Shown here one piece after another: positions 1 through 7,386 of a stretch of 13,868 bases of DNA. The notes under the pieces were generated by a model. That model saw only the letters and a program-made list of their open reading frames with translations, was not told where the DNA came from and made no database searches. A program made the translations under genes and the position numbers. Location of the stretch: assembly GCA_964343195.1 (NCBI GenBank), contig CAYFIR010000156.1, positions 1-13,868 on the forward strand. Reading direction: 5' to 3'. The number at the start of each line of letters is the position of its first letter. Position 1 is the first letter of the stretch. Source of the DNA: CAYVAP01 sp964343195 (GTDB lineage: Bacteria > Bacteroidota > Bacteroidia > J057).

Positions 1-56
1 GTAGTTCGTAGTTCGTAGTTCGTAGTTCGTAGTTCGTAGTTCGTAGTTCGTAGTCG
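1..56. repeat. Heptamer tandem array (GTAGTTC)
   Basis: Seven perfect copies of GTAGTTC run from base 1 to 49, followed by a degenerate eighth unit GTAGTCG at 50-56. The array begins at the window edge, so its true length is unknown. The unit length is not a multiple of three and there is no coding gene over it. It is a simple-sequence array, not a CRISPR, because there are no spacers. It directly precedes a second array of different sequence but identical period at 91-146. Confidence 0.95.
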
Positions 57-90
57 GATACCCTTCTGACTAGGAGTAGGTTTCAGCATA

Positions 91-146
91 ATGCCGTATT
101 CCGCATACCTTATACCTTATACCTTATTCCACATACCGAAACCTTC
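91..146. repeat. Degenerate heptamer array (ATACCTT)
   Basis: Read in steps of seven from 91, the units are ATGCCGT, ATTCCGC, ATACCTT, ATACCTT, ATACCTT, ATTCCAC, ATACCGA and AACCTTC. Three central copies are perfect and the outer ones diverge. Because three heptamers make seven codons, the array stays open in the frame of the downstream gene and encodes a spurious Tyr/Ile/Pro/Leu-rich extension. That makes the ATG at 91 an unlikely start. Confidence 0.85.
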
Positions 147-183
147 TCTTTTGATCTCCATGCAGCAAATGGGATTGGCAGAC

Positions 184-199
184 GTTGTAACTGTACAAC
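184..199. promoter_or_regulatory. Inverted repeat upstream of the T9SS gene
   Basis: GTTGTA (184-189) and TACAAC (194-199) form a perfect 6-bp inverted repeat around a 4-base centre, 29 bases before the ATG at 229. The position would suit an operator or a small leader hairpin. No Bacteroidota-type promoter with good spacing could be fixed next to it, and a 6-bp match may be chance. Confidence 0.25.
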
Positions 200-228
200 A
201 CCTTTTTAATTCCCCCAAAATCAATCCC

Positions 229-2052
229 ATGAGACGATTCCTACTTTTCGCAGCTATGCTGGTTGCTTTCATCAGCATTCAGGCCCAAAGCCCAGAGGAA
301 GTAGCTCCCGCCATCGCGCACCTGAGCGAGGTCAACGCCGAATGGACTCACCAACCGGAGTTGGCACCTAAGGAAGAGGTGCATTTTGAAAATGACATTC
401 AGCGCATCCATTACCACCTGGATTGGGTAGTCAAAAACCTGCGGCGACAAACCCCATCTGATCTGGACCAGGCTCGTCTAAAGACCAGGCTTAGTCTGAT
501 CGATACCCTCGAAGCCTATGCAGCCAATGAGGTATTTCCCCAAAATATCTATCACCTGGAGCGGCGGCCCTACTTCATCGATCATCGGGGCGTCCACTGT
601 GCGGTGGGTTATCTAATGAAAGCCTCTGGCCACGGCGACCTCGCTCAACGAATCAGCCTGGAGCAGAACTACGCCTACGTACGCGAAATCCGAACTGAGG
701 GGGTTGCCGAATGGGCTGATAATCAGGGATTCTCGCTGGACGAACTGGCCTGGATACAGCCGGGATATGCACCTTCGACTTCCATTTCCACAATTGGGAC
801 AGGGACCAATGGGCCAGTACTAACCATGGCACCGGATTTCTACGATGGTGGTTTTGTATTCGCAGGAGACTTTACCGTGCTGGATGGCTCGCCATGCAAC
901 GGGGTCGGCTTCTACCGCAATGGAAATTTGACCTGCCTGCCAGGACTGAATGGAAACGTGAGGCAAATCACAAAAGAAAGCAACGCGATCATCGCCGTCG
1001 GAGAGTTCTTTGGTGGCGGTCAAACCTATCCCATCGCGATCCATGACTCGGCTGGCTGGCGCTATGAAGCCATCCCGGGACGGGAAGGAGCAATAGGTAC
1101 AGCCTGTTTCGGGGCGGGCGGAGATCGATTTATGGAAGTAACCATCACCCCCCCTCAAACCCCTGGTATGCAGGAACTTTGGCACCTCACAGTCGATAAT
1201 GGCTGGCAGCGCCAACTGACGGTGAAGGGGCAAATTAACGACATTGAAGGAAGTTATGAGGGGCGCATCTATGTCGGGCATTTTGACTCCACCTGGGTTT
1301 CCCGTCCCTCCGCTTCGGATTCACTGATGCTCGCTCATAACCTGGTTTTTGGCCCGAACTATGAACATGGATGGAGAACAGCGGGGCCTGAGATTAGCGA
1401 TACCGCACAGGTGGTAAAGGTCCTCGGTAGCACCATCTACATCGGGGGCACCTGCTCTCCCGACCAACAGATTTGCCTTACCCGCTACCTCAACGGAACC
1501 TTGCAACCCGTCGTTCTTCACAACGATCTGGGCGGAATCCAGCCTGCCAGCATTCAGGCCCTGGCGTTTTACTACCAACGCCAGGAAAGCCAGATGATTT
1601 TTGGCGGGGACTTTTACATCACGCCGTTTGTCGTGACCTATGGGCAACACCTGGCCCAATTGAATCTGGGCATCAATAGGAGGGAAGCCATTGCCTCGCT
1701 GAATGGCCCTGTAACCGATGTGGTTATCAGAGGCGATGACGTGTTCTTCGGAGGATATTTTGGCAACGACAGCACCGGACATCTCGCCATGATCACAGAT
1801 GCCAGCACTTCCATAGGCCAGATCGACCGTCCTATGGTTTCTGTCAGCCCCAATCCCATTGAGGCTTCGGGCCAGGTTACAGGTGTCCAGGAAAATTGTC
1901 CCTACCTACTGATGGATATGTCGGGCCGGACCGTCGCCACCGGCAAACTCGCTGGACAGGAAATCGACCTCAGCAGTATTTCGAGTGGGATGTATGTGTT
2001 GACCCTTTCTGATCCCCGAACCATGCATCGGCTGAAGGTGGTCAAGCAGTAG
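229..2052 (+). CDS. T9SS type A sorting domain protein, propeller-like
   Basis: The 607-residue protein starts with a clear Sec signal peptide (Met-Arg-Arg, then a hydrophobic stretch ending near Ala19-Gln20). Residues about 30-180 form a compact domain with a striking segment at 115-130 (FIDHRGVHCAVGYLM-like) and an end motif DELAWIQPGY at 171-180. I know this combination from other Bacteroidota exported proteins but cannot name a function. Residues about 190-525 hold repeated short strands of the type 'hydrophobic-GG-aromatic' (FVFAGDF, IYIGGTC, QMIFGGDF, VFFGGYF), which suggests a beta-propeller. Residues 532-607 (VSVSPNP, then MDMSGR and SSGMYVL) are a T9SS type A sorting domain, so the protein should be cleaved and anchored or released at the cell surface. 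A start at 91 is rejected: it would put 46 residues, partly encoded by a heptamer array, before the signal peptide. The gene stands alone and ends in a terminator. Its substrate or partner is unknown. Confidence 0.9.
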   Translation: MRRFLLFAAMLVAFISIQAQSPEEVAPAIAHLSEVNAEWTHQPELAPKEEVHFENDIQRIHYHLDWVVKNLRRQTPSDLDQARLKTRLSLIDTLEAYAANEVFPQNIYHLERRPYFIDHRGVHCAVGYLMKASGHGDLAQRISLEQNYAYVREIRTEGVAEWADNQGFSLDELAWIQPGYAPSTSISTIGTGTNGPVLTMAPDFYDGGFVFAGDFTVLDGSPCNGVGFYRNGNLTCLPGLNGNVRQITKESNAIIAVGEFFGGGQTYPIAIHDSAGWRYEAIPGREGAIGTACFGAGGDRFMEVTITPPQTPGMQELWHLTVDNGWQRQLTVKGQINDIEGSYEGRIYVGHFDSTWVSRPSASDSLMLAHNLVFGPNYEHGWRTAGPEISDTAQVVKVLGSTIYIGGTCSPDQQICLTRYLNGTLQPVVLHNDLGGIQPASIQALAFYYQRQESQMIFGGDFYITPFVVTYGQHLAQLNLGINRREAIASLNGPVTDVVIRGDDVFFGGYFGNDSTGHLAMITDASTSIGQIDRPMVSVSPNPIEASGQVTGVQENCPYLLMDMSGRTVATGKLAGQEIDLSSISSGMYVLTLSDPRTMHRLKVVKQ

Positions 2053-2058
2053 AAAATG

Positions 2059-2100
2059 AAGGGACTGACAATCTGGACGGTCAGTCCCTTCCTTATTTTT
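2059..2100 (+). terminator. Rho-independent terminator
   Basis: A perfect 11-bp stem, AAGGGACTGAC (2059-2069) with GTCAGTCCCTT (2080-2090), encloses a 10-base loop and is followed by CCTTATTTTT. It starts seven bases after the stop codon of the T9SS gene. On the opposite strand the stem is followed only by CATTTTC, so termination of the convergent operon is possible but weaker. Confidence 0.92.
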
Positions 2101-2123
2101 GCATTGACTTAGTGTCGCAAAAT

Positions 2124-2180
2124 ACCTCGCGGTTTGGCTTCGTGTTCTTGGAGAAACTCTTTGTGGGCTTCGTGGTAAAC
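2124..2180 (-). repeat. Dispersed GCAAAG/TTCGTGG-type repeat (copy 1)
   Basis: Between the terminator and the convergent esterase gene, the minus strand reads TTTACCACGAAG, then CACAAAG, CTCCAAG and CACGAAG at roughly 9-bp steps. This matches the units and order of the copies at 10530-10642 and 7436-7529. There is no coding potential. The arm opposite is degraded, so this is probably a half or decayed copy. Confidence 0.6.
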
Positions 2181-2188
2181 TTCCTTCC

Positions 2189-4072
2189 TCACTCCGCAAA
2201 GACTTTCCTCAGAAATGCTTCCATGTAGTCCACCGTCGGATCTACGTAGGGATCGAGCAGCCAGAAAGGATGAATCTCGACCTCAAATTGATGGACTTCG
2301 TGATAAATTTCCCACTCCTCCAGCAGGCCAGTTAGCTCATCTACCCCAGCGGTGAAGCGAGGGAATCCACTTTTGATGACGAGGATGGGAGGCGACTGTT
2401 CATGCGCCCAAAAAATCGGGGAGGCTTCCTTCCAAATGCCGGGCTTTTCGAAGAATGATCCGCCCAGCCACTCGATATCGGGGGAATCGAGGCTGCGGTT
2501 TGACCTGAGGGACAGGGGAGCCATGAAGTCCGCCAGTCCATCGATGTCGATGATGGCCTGGATGTCGCTGCTGTATTCGCCATAGCCCATGTTGCCTTCC
2601 TGCTCGACAACGCCAGTAGTAAGCCCGGTAAGCAGGGCCAGTTGCCCACCGGCAGAGCTACCCGAAATGGCGACCTCATCAGGATTTACATGGTAGGTCT
2701 CGGCATTTGCTCTAAGCCACCTGACGGCAGCTTTGAGGTTGTGCAGCGCAGCCGGGTATTCGGCTTCCATCGCTAGTTGGTACTCGACGCAAACGGCAAC
2801 AAATCCCCGTTCGGCCAATCTCGTAGCCAGTGCCCATTGCATGGACTTTTCTCCAGACCGCCAACCTCCACCATGTACCAGGATAACTGCGGGGTAGCTG
2901 CCAGCGGCTTCAGGCTGGAAGATGTCGGCGTGGAGTTCCCTCCTCCCAAACGGCGTGTGTTCCAGCGCCAGGTAAACTTCGTCCATGGTCGCCACCACAC
3001 CATCGGGAACATCTGTAGAGGCGAGTTCTACCTCAGGGTGGTGGGGCCTGGTTTTCTCGAAAACCCGCCGGGCATTGTAGGTCGTATCTCGGGGTATTTG
3101 GCGACTCTCGTGGGGATTCCAGTCGCCCATGACGTTGCTCAGGGAGTATTGGGACAACTGATCTTCAGTCAATTGGTGGGACCACTCCACCCGGTTTTCG
3201 GTTGCTCCTCCGGGGCCATGACTTCCGTATTCGGCATAGAAAGCCGTCTCCTTTTTTTCTTCTGATCCCCAGGGATCCCATCCGTCCGGATGAACGACTT
3301 CTCCCATTTCGCAGTCGATAAAAACCGTTTGGGCATAGGGACGCCATGGACGGCCCAGGTACACGCTGCCCGGTTCCGCGGAGCCTGTGATGCGGCAATT
3401 TTTAAAGACAAAGCCGAAATCGGTTCCTTCCTCAGTCGAGGCCGCAGTGATGTAGCCGTTGCGTTTGCAGAAGATTTCACAGTCTTCGAAATAGGCGGTT
3501 CCCCAGCCAAAAATGAAATCCACTGTGCCTTCTATGTAGCAGTTGTGGTAATACTGTCGGCTGCCTCTGCCGTGGGGATAGAGCGTGTCCTGAAATCCGA
3601 GGAATCGGCAGTTTTCAAATTTGACGCGGTCGCCATCTACCCGTACAGCAACAGCCTGACCGACAGGCCCCGCACTGTTTTCGAAGGTGATGTTGTAGGC
3701 TTCGAAGCCATTGCCATAGATGAAAAAGGCGCTGCTACCCGAAGTGCCTACATTTTCTCCGAAGATATTGGGCTTACTGGCATAGTCGTCAAAGGTCAGG
3801 ATCGTCGTCTCGACATCTTCGCCGATGAAGCTCACGTTGGTTTTGGTGGAAGGCAATACCAGTTTCTCCTTGTAGGTGCCGGATTTGATGAAAATGGTGG
3901 TGCGATTCTTTCGCAAATCGGGCACGGCATCGATGGCCGCCTGGACGGTTTCGAAGTCTCCGGTGCCATCCTGGGCCACGACAAAATCAAATTGTCTGGC
4001 AAATCCGCTCAGGCCAATGCCCATAAATAGGAAAAAGAGTAGATGGTTGAGCTTGTTAGCGTTCGAGTCCAT
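2189..4072 (-). CDS. Pectin methylesterase (CE8) fused to alpha/beta-hydrolase esterase
   Basis: This is a 627-residue secreted fusion. Residues 1-25 are a signal peptide (hydrophobic LLFFLFMGIGLSG, cleavage near Ala25). Residues about 27-325 are a CE8 pectin methylesterase right-handed beta-helix. They carry the family's active-site residues in order: Gln139 (GQAVAVRV), Gln161-Asp162 (GFQDTLY, proton donor), Asp185 (GTVDFIFG, nucleophile), and Arg241/Trp243 (YLGRPW). After a linker (about 330-370) comes an alpha/beta-hydrolase with HGGGW oxyanion motif at 400-404, nucleophile Ser473 in GSSAGG, a probable catalytic Asp578 (PRFTAGVDE) and His601 (HPFW). The PRF-AG-D and HPFW motifs recall Bacteroidota polysaccharide esterases of the feruloyl/acetyl type. 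So one polypeptide probably removes methyl esters and a second, probably acyl, ester from pectin-like polymers. It lies 36 bp after the GH95 gene on the same strand, as in an operon. The CE8 call is very secure; the second specificity is inferred. Confidence 0.93.
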   Translation of the reverse strand: MDSNANKLNHLLFFLFMGIGLSGFARQFDFVVAQDGTGDFETVQAAIDAVPDLRKNRTTIFIKSGTYKEKLVLPSTKTNVSFIGEDVETTILTFDDYASKPNIFGENVGTSGSSAFFIYGNGFEAYNITFENSAGPVGQAVAVRVDGDRVKFENCRFLGFQDTLYPHGRGSRQYYHNCYIEGTVDFIFGWGTAYFEDCEIFCKRNGYITAASTEEGTDFGFVFKNCRITGSAEPGSVYLGRPWRPYAQTVFIDCEMGEVVHPDGWDPWGSEEKKETAFYAEYGSHGPGGATENRVEWSHQLTEDQLSQYSLSNVMGDWNPHESRQIPRDTTYNARRVFEKTRPHHPEVELASTDVPDGVVATMDEVYLALEHTPFGRRELHADIFQPEAAGSYPAVILVHGGGWRSGEKSMQWALATRLAERGFVAVCVEYQLAMEAEYPAALHNLKAAVRWLRANAETYHVNPDEVAISGSSAGGQLALLTGLTTGVVEQEGNMGYGEYSSDIQAIIDIDGLADFMAPLSLRSNRSLDSPDIEWLGGSFFEKPGIWKEASPIFWAHEQSPPILVIKSGFPRFTAGVDELTGLLEEWEIYHEVHQFEVEIHPFWLLDPYVDPTVDYMEAFLRKVFAE

Positions 4073-4108
4073 GTTGTCAGAGTAGTATTAAGTTGCTGGT
4101 GAGCGTAA

Positions 4109-6598
4109 TCAGTCATTGGCCTGAAATCGAAATGAGCTACCCGGCGCGGTATCTATGTCGTAGAGGTAGGTTTCGGGCATTTCAATTCCTGCCAGGTCTG
4201 CTTCCTCGGAAACCATTGGTTCCTTGATGGAGGCAGTGGCAAAAAATGGGTTGAGATTTTCTCCTTCAGCTTTTGCCCTCTCAAATGAGCCAACAGCCAC
4301 CATCTCGTTGGGTAGGCGAAGACGCAGATTGTCTCCGAGGGTAGAAGTGATGGTCAGCGCAGTTACCCGGCCATTTTCCCAGCTTAGCTCGTCGATGATA
4401 AAGCCACCACGAGCTCTCAGGCCTTTGACACTACCTTTTTGCCAATTGGACGGGAGAGCCGGTAGCAGGTGGATGGCTCCATCATGAGACTGGACCAGCA
4501 TTTCGGCCACGCCCGCTGTGCAGCCAAAATTGCCGTCGATCTGGAAGGGCGGATGCGCATCGAAGAGGTTGGGATAGGTACCGCCCTTTTCGCCTTTTTT
4601 CTCCATCGGGGAAGGGGTCAATTGGTCCTCGATCAATTTGTAGGCCCGATCTCCATCGAGCAGCCTGGCCCAGAGGTTGACCTTCCAGCCCATGGACCAG
4701 CCGGTGGACTTGTCCCCCCGGTATTCCAGCGAATTGCGGGCACCCTGAAACAGCTCCGGGGAAGAAAACGGAGAAACCTGATTGCTGGGGTACAGCCCAT
4801 ACAGGTGCGATACATGCCGATGTTTGTCGTCCGTGCGGTCCCAATCCTTCAGCCATTCCTGCAACTGCCCGTGCTGGCCGACCTGCATGGGGGGCAACTG
4901 ATCCCGCATGGTTCGGATCGAGTCGGCGAAGGACTGATCTGTTCCCAGCACCTCGGAGGCCCTGATCACATTTGAGAAAACATCGAACACCAACTGGTTG
5001 TCCATCGTATTGCCCGGAGCGATGGAAACACCCTCTGGATGCCGGTTTTCCGGCGACATGGAAGGCACTACGACCAGCCATCCGCTGTTGGGTTCGCGTT
5101 GCAGCACGTCGGCGTAAAAGGCTGCACTACCTTTCAAAATCGGATAGTATTCGCGGAGAAAGGCTTCATCCCCGGTGAAGAGGTAGTGCTGCCACAGGTG
5201 CTGGCTTAGCCAGGCTCCTCCCATGGGCCACATGCCATAGAAGGGGCCATCTACCGGTCCGGTAATTCTCCAGAGGTCGGTATTGTGGTGGGTCAACCAG
5301 CCTTTGGCACCGTACATTTGTTCGGCGGCTTCCTGTCCGGTTTCCGCCAGGTCTTTCAGCATACCAAACAGAGGTTCGTGCATTTCGGGCAAAGCCGAAA
5401 CCTCCGCGGGCCAGTAGTTCATCTCGGTATTGATGTTGATGGTGTACTTGCTGTCCCAGGGCGGACTGAGGTGGTGGTTCCAGATGCCCTGCAAATTGGC
5501 GGGTTGGGTGCCGGGTTGTGAGGAGGAAATCAACAGGTAGCGCCCAAACTGAAAGTACAGCGCGACAAGCTGCGGGTCATTGCCCGTGGCAAAATCCCGG
5601 ATTCGCTGATCGGTCGTGTTGTGGACAGAATCGGTCATGCCCAGGTCCAGGCTCACTCGGTCAAAAAGGGAGCGATAGGCTTCGATATGGGCCTCTCTGA
5701 CGTCTGAGTAGGGCTTTCCCTGAACCGAAGTCAGATATTCTTGCGCTTTTTCATCCGCATTCCCGGACAGATCCCGGTAGTTGACGAAGTTGGTGCCGAT
5801 GCTGATGTAGAGGGTTACTTCGTCGCTGCCCGTTATCACGAGGCTGCTATCGGTAGCCTGAAGTTCGCCCCCATCCAGTATGGGTTGGATTCTGGTGTTA
5901 AATTCCACCTTTCCGGCTTTATTCTCCACTGATTCTCCCATACCCGACAATACCAGGACCTGGCCTTCCACTCTCACTTCACGCACCGTATGCGGCGAAT
6001 TGGCTCCAATCGATACATTGATCATCCCGGGCTGGCTGGCAGTCAGGTGGATCGCCATCACCTGATCGGGAGTGCTGGCCAGGTATTCGCGCTGGTAGGT
6101 AACGTCCTCAACTTCGTAGGAAACGGTAGAGATCGCTCGGGCTATGTCGAGTTCCCGGCGGTAGTTCCCTGCCTCTTCGTGCCCGGCAAAAGTCAGACTG
6201 ATATCCCCGACCGTCTGGTAAGGCATGCCATAGTTGCTGTCTTCGGAGGCATGTCGGGGGAATTTGGTCCCCAGCAAATCCGTTGCCGCCTGATACTCTC
6301 CGGACAGTACGAGTCGCCTCGCCTCTGGCAGTACCTCAATAAATCCTTCAGGCAAATTATTGCCGGGTTCTCCCGCCCAAACCGTCTCCTCATTGAGCTG
6401 GATCTGGTCCTCGGAAATTCCACCAAAGACCATCCCTCCCAGGCGCCCATTTCCTATGGGCAAAGCCTCCTCCCAATATTCGGCGGGACGGTCATAGGTC
6501 AGCTTTAGGTTTTCGTCAACCCCTTCCTCAACGGGAGGCATTTCTTTGCAGGCGATCAGGAGAAATAATGCGAGTAGAAGAAGTCCAGTTTGCTTCAT
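4109..6598 (-). CDS. GH95 family glycoside hydrolase, lipoprotein
   Basis: The 829-residue product belongs to glycoside hydrolase family 95 (1,2-alpha-L-fucosidase; some members are alpha-L-galactosidases). The start at 6598 gives a lipoprotein signal MKQTG-(hydrophobic)-LIAC with lipidated Cys17; an in-frame ATG 15 codons upstream would bury it and is rejected. The charged KE just after the cysteine may favour surface display, as reported for Bacteroidota lipoprotein export signals. The N-terminal domain opens with YWEEALPIGNGRLGGMVFGG (41-60). The (alpha/alpha)6 barrel carries Asn388/Asn390 (TININTEMNYWPAE), Glu517 (PSMSPEN) and Asp688 (FQIDGNFG), which I equate with the activating Asn pair, acid Glu and Asp of the Bifidobacterium enzyme AfcA from memory of its spacing. 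Length is typical. It probably removes terminal alpha-fucosyl or alpha-galactosyl units from the same polymer that the downstream esterase fusion de-esterifies. Fucose versus galactose cannot be decided here. Confidence 0.92.
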   Translation of the reverse strand: MKQTGLLLLALFLLIACKEMPPVEEGVDENLKLTYDRPAEYWEEALPIGNGRLGGMVFGGISEDQIQLNEETVWAGEPGNNLPEGFIEVLPEARRLVLSGEYQAATDLLGTKFPRHASEDSNYGMPYQTVGDISLTFAGHEEAGNYRRELDIARAISTVSYEVEDVTYQREYLASTPDQVMAIHLTASQPGMINVSIGANSPHTVREVRVEGQVLVLSGMGESVENKAGKVEFNTRIQPILDGGELQATDSSLVITGSDEVTLYISIGTNFVNYRDLSGNADEKAQEYLTSVQGKPYSDVREAHIEAYRSLFDRVSLDLGMTDSVHNTTDQRIRDFATGNDPQLVALYFQFGRYLLISSSQPGTQPANLQGIWNHHLSPPWDSKYTININTEMNYWPAEVSALPEMHEPLFGMLKDLAETGQEAAEQMYGAKGWLTHHNTDLWRITGPVDGPFYGMWPMGGAWLSQHLWQHYLFTGDEAFLREYYPILKGSAAFYADVLQREPNSGWLVVVPSMSPENRHPEGVSIAPGNTMDNQLVFDVFSNVIRASEVLGTDQSFADSIRTMRDQLPPMQVGQHGQLQEWLKDWDRTDDKHRHVSHLYGLYPSNQVSPFSSPELFQGARNSLEYRGDKSTGWSMGWKVNLWARLLDGDRAYKLIEDQLTPSPMEKKGEKGGTYPNLFDAHPPFQIDGNFGCTAGVAEMLVQSHDGAIHLLPALPSNWQKGSVKGLRARGGFIIDELSWENGRVTALTITSTLGDNLRLRLPNEMVAVGSFERAKAEGENLNPFFATASIKEPMVSEEADLAGIEMPETYLYDIDTAPGSSFRFQAND

Positions 6599-6687
6599 AG
6601 GTCTTGTGGGTTTTGCCAATGGCCATACCACCCAAAAAAGCATTTTTAGCCCTCAGACAGATAGCACTTCTTTACAATTGATCCGCA

Positions 6688-7362
6688 TTACTCGAGTGAT
6701 CCTTGCGCAGCGACTGCCTTTATCTCCACATTCTCCAACGCGCCAGATGCCCGAGTCGGATTAAGGCTCAGGGTTACCATGGCGCTGGCCAGTTCCGCAT
6801 CAGTGATCATAATGGAAGGAATAAGCCTGGCAATCTGGTAAACAATCGGATTGAGGATCCGGTACATGAAGCCCGGAGGCTGCTTTTCTCCTGTCGGGTA
6901 GATGAAGGCCGGACGAACGATATACTTGTGGGGGAAAGGGGCCTCCATCAGGAGCTTTTCCGCGCGCCCTTTGACTTTGGCGAAAAGCATCTTGCTCTTC
7001 TCAGATGGGTCGGCCCCCGAGGCACCAAACAGCACGAAGGCCAGGTTGGGACTGGTTTCCTGAAGCACATCGGTCAGGGCCTGTTGATAATCACAGGTGA
7101 TCACCTCGTACTGCTGCTTGCTCACCTGTCCCTGATAGACCGCGAGGCAATAGATGCAGACGTCGATGCCTTGCAATTCGCTTTTCATTCCTGAAAAGTC
7201 GAGGAAATTGTCATGCACGATTTCCTTCAGCCTGGGATCACTACGGCCGCTTTTCCTCCGCCCGATGGAGATGACTTCTTCCACGTCTGAACGGCTCAGC
7301 AACTGATCCAGCACCTGGCTACCGACCATCCCGGTGGCTCCTGTTAGCAATACCTTCTTCAT
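6688..7362 (-). CDS. NAD(P)-binding Rossmann protein, atypical SDR/TIP30-like
   Basis: This 224-residue cytoplasmic protein has an N-terminal Rossmann motif TGATGMVG at residues 7-14, an NADP-type acidic-to-basic turn (SIGRRKSGR, 32-40), and the FVLFGASGADP segment (109-119) of atypical extended SDRs such as TIP30/HTATIP2 and YbjT-like proteins. The YxxxK active-site motif appears as Phe127-x3-Lys131 (FAKVK), so the usual catalytic tyrosine is missing. The protein may bind the nucleotide without classic reductase activity, although Phe may be normal in its Bacteroidota subfamily. It lies 89 bp upstream of the GH95 gene on the same strand, so read-through is possible, but a functional link to polysaccharide use is not evident. 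An AGGAGG sits 16 bases before the ATG, too far for a normal ribosome site. A MITE duplication begins 24 bp upstream of the start codon. The substrate is unknown. Confidence 0.82.
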   Translation of the reverse strand: MKKVLLTGATGMVGSQVLDQLLSRSDVEEVISIGRRKSGRSDPRLKEIVHDNFLDFSGMKSELQGIDVCIYCLAVYQGQVSKQQYEVITCDYQQALTDVLQETSPNLAFVLFGASGADPSEKSKMLFAKVKGRAEKLLMEAPFPHKYIVRPAFIYPTGEKQPPGFMYRILNPIVYQIARLIPSIMITDAELASAMVTLSLNPTRASGALENVEIKAVAAQGSLE

Positions 7363-7386
7363 AATTTCTATTTATACCTCCTGCAT

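Noticed and set aside
1..56. CRISPR array
   Set aside because: The units are 7 bp and contiguous, with no spacers and no cas genes.
91..228. Upstream ATG giving a 653-residue form of the T9SS protein
   Set aside because: The extension is largely encoded by a heptamer array and would bury a good signal peptide that begins at 229.
147..228. Bacteroidota sigma-factor promoter for the T9SS gene
   Set aside because: A TTG and several TA-starting hexamers exist, but no pair has both the TAnnTTTG form and the right spacing.
3290..4030. Long open frame of 246 codons opposite the pectinesterase
   Set aside because: It is antisense to a gene with intact catalytic motifs and shows no recognisable protein features; it is a GC-driven shadow.
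6599..6643. Upstream start for the GH95 protein
   Set aside because: It would place 15 residues before a clean lipoprotein signal with LIAC lipobox.
7363..7386. AGGAGG as the ribosome site of the SDR-like gene
   Set aside because: It lies about 16 bases from the ATG, beyond normal spacing, and this phylum rarely depends on such sites.
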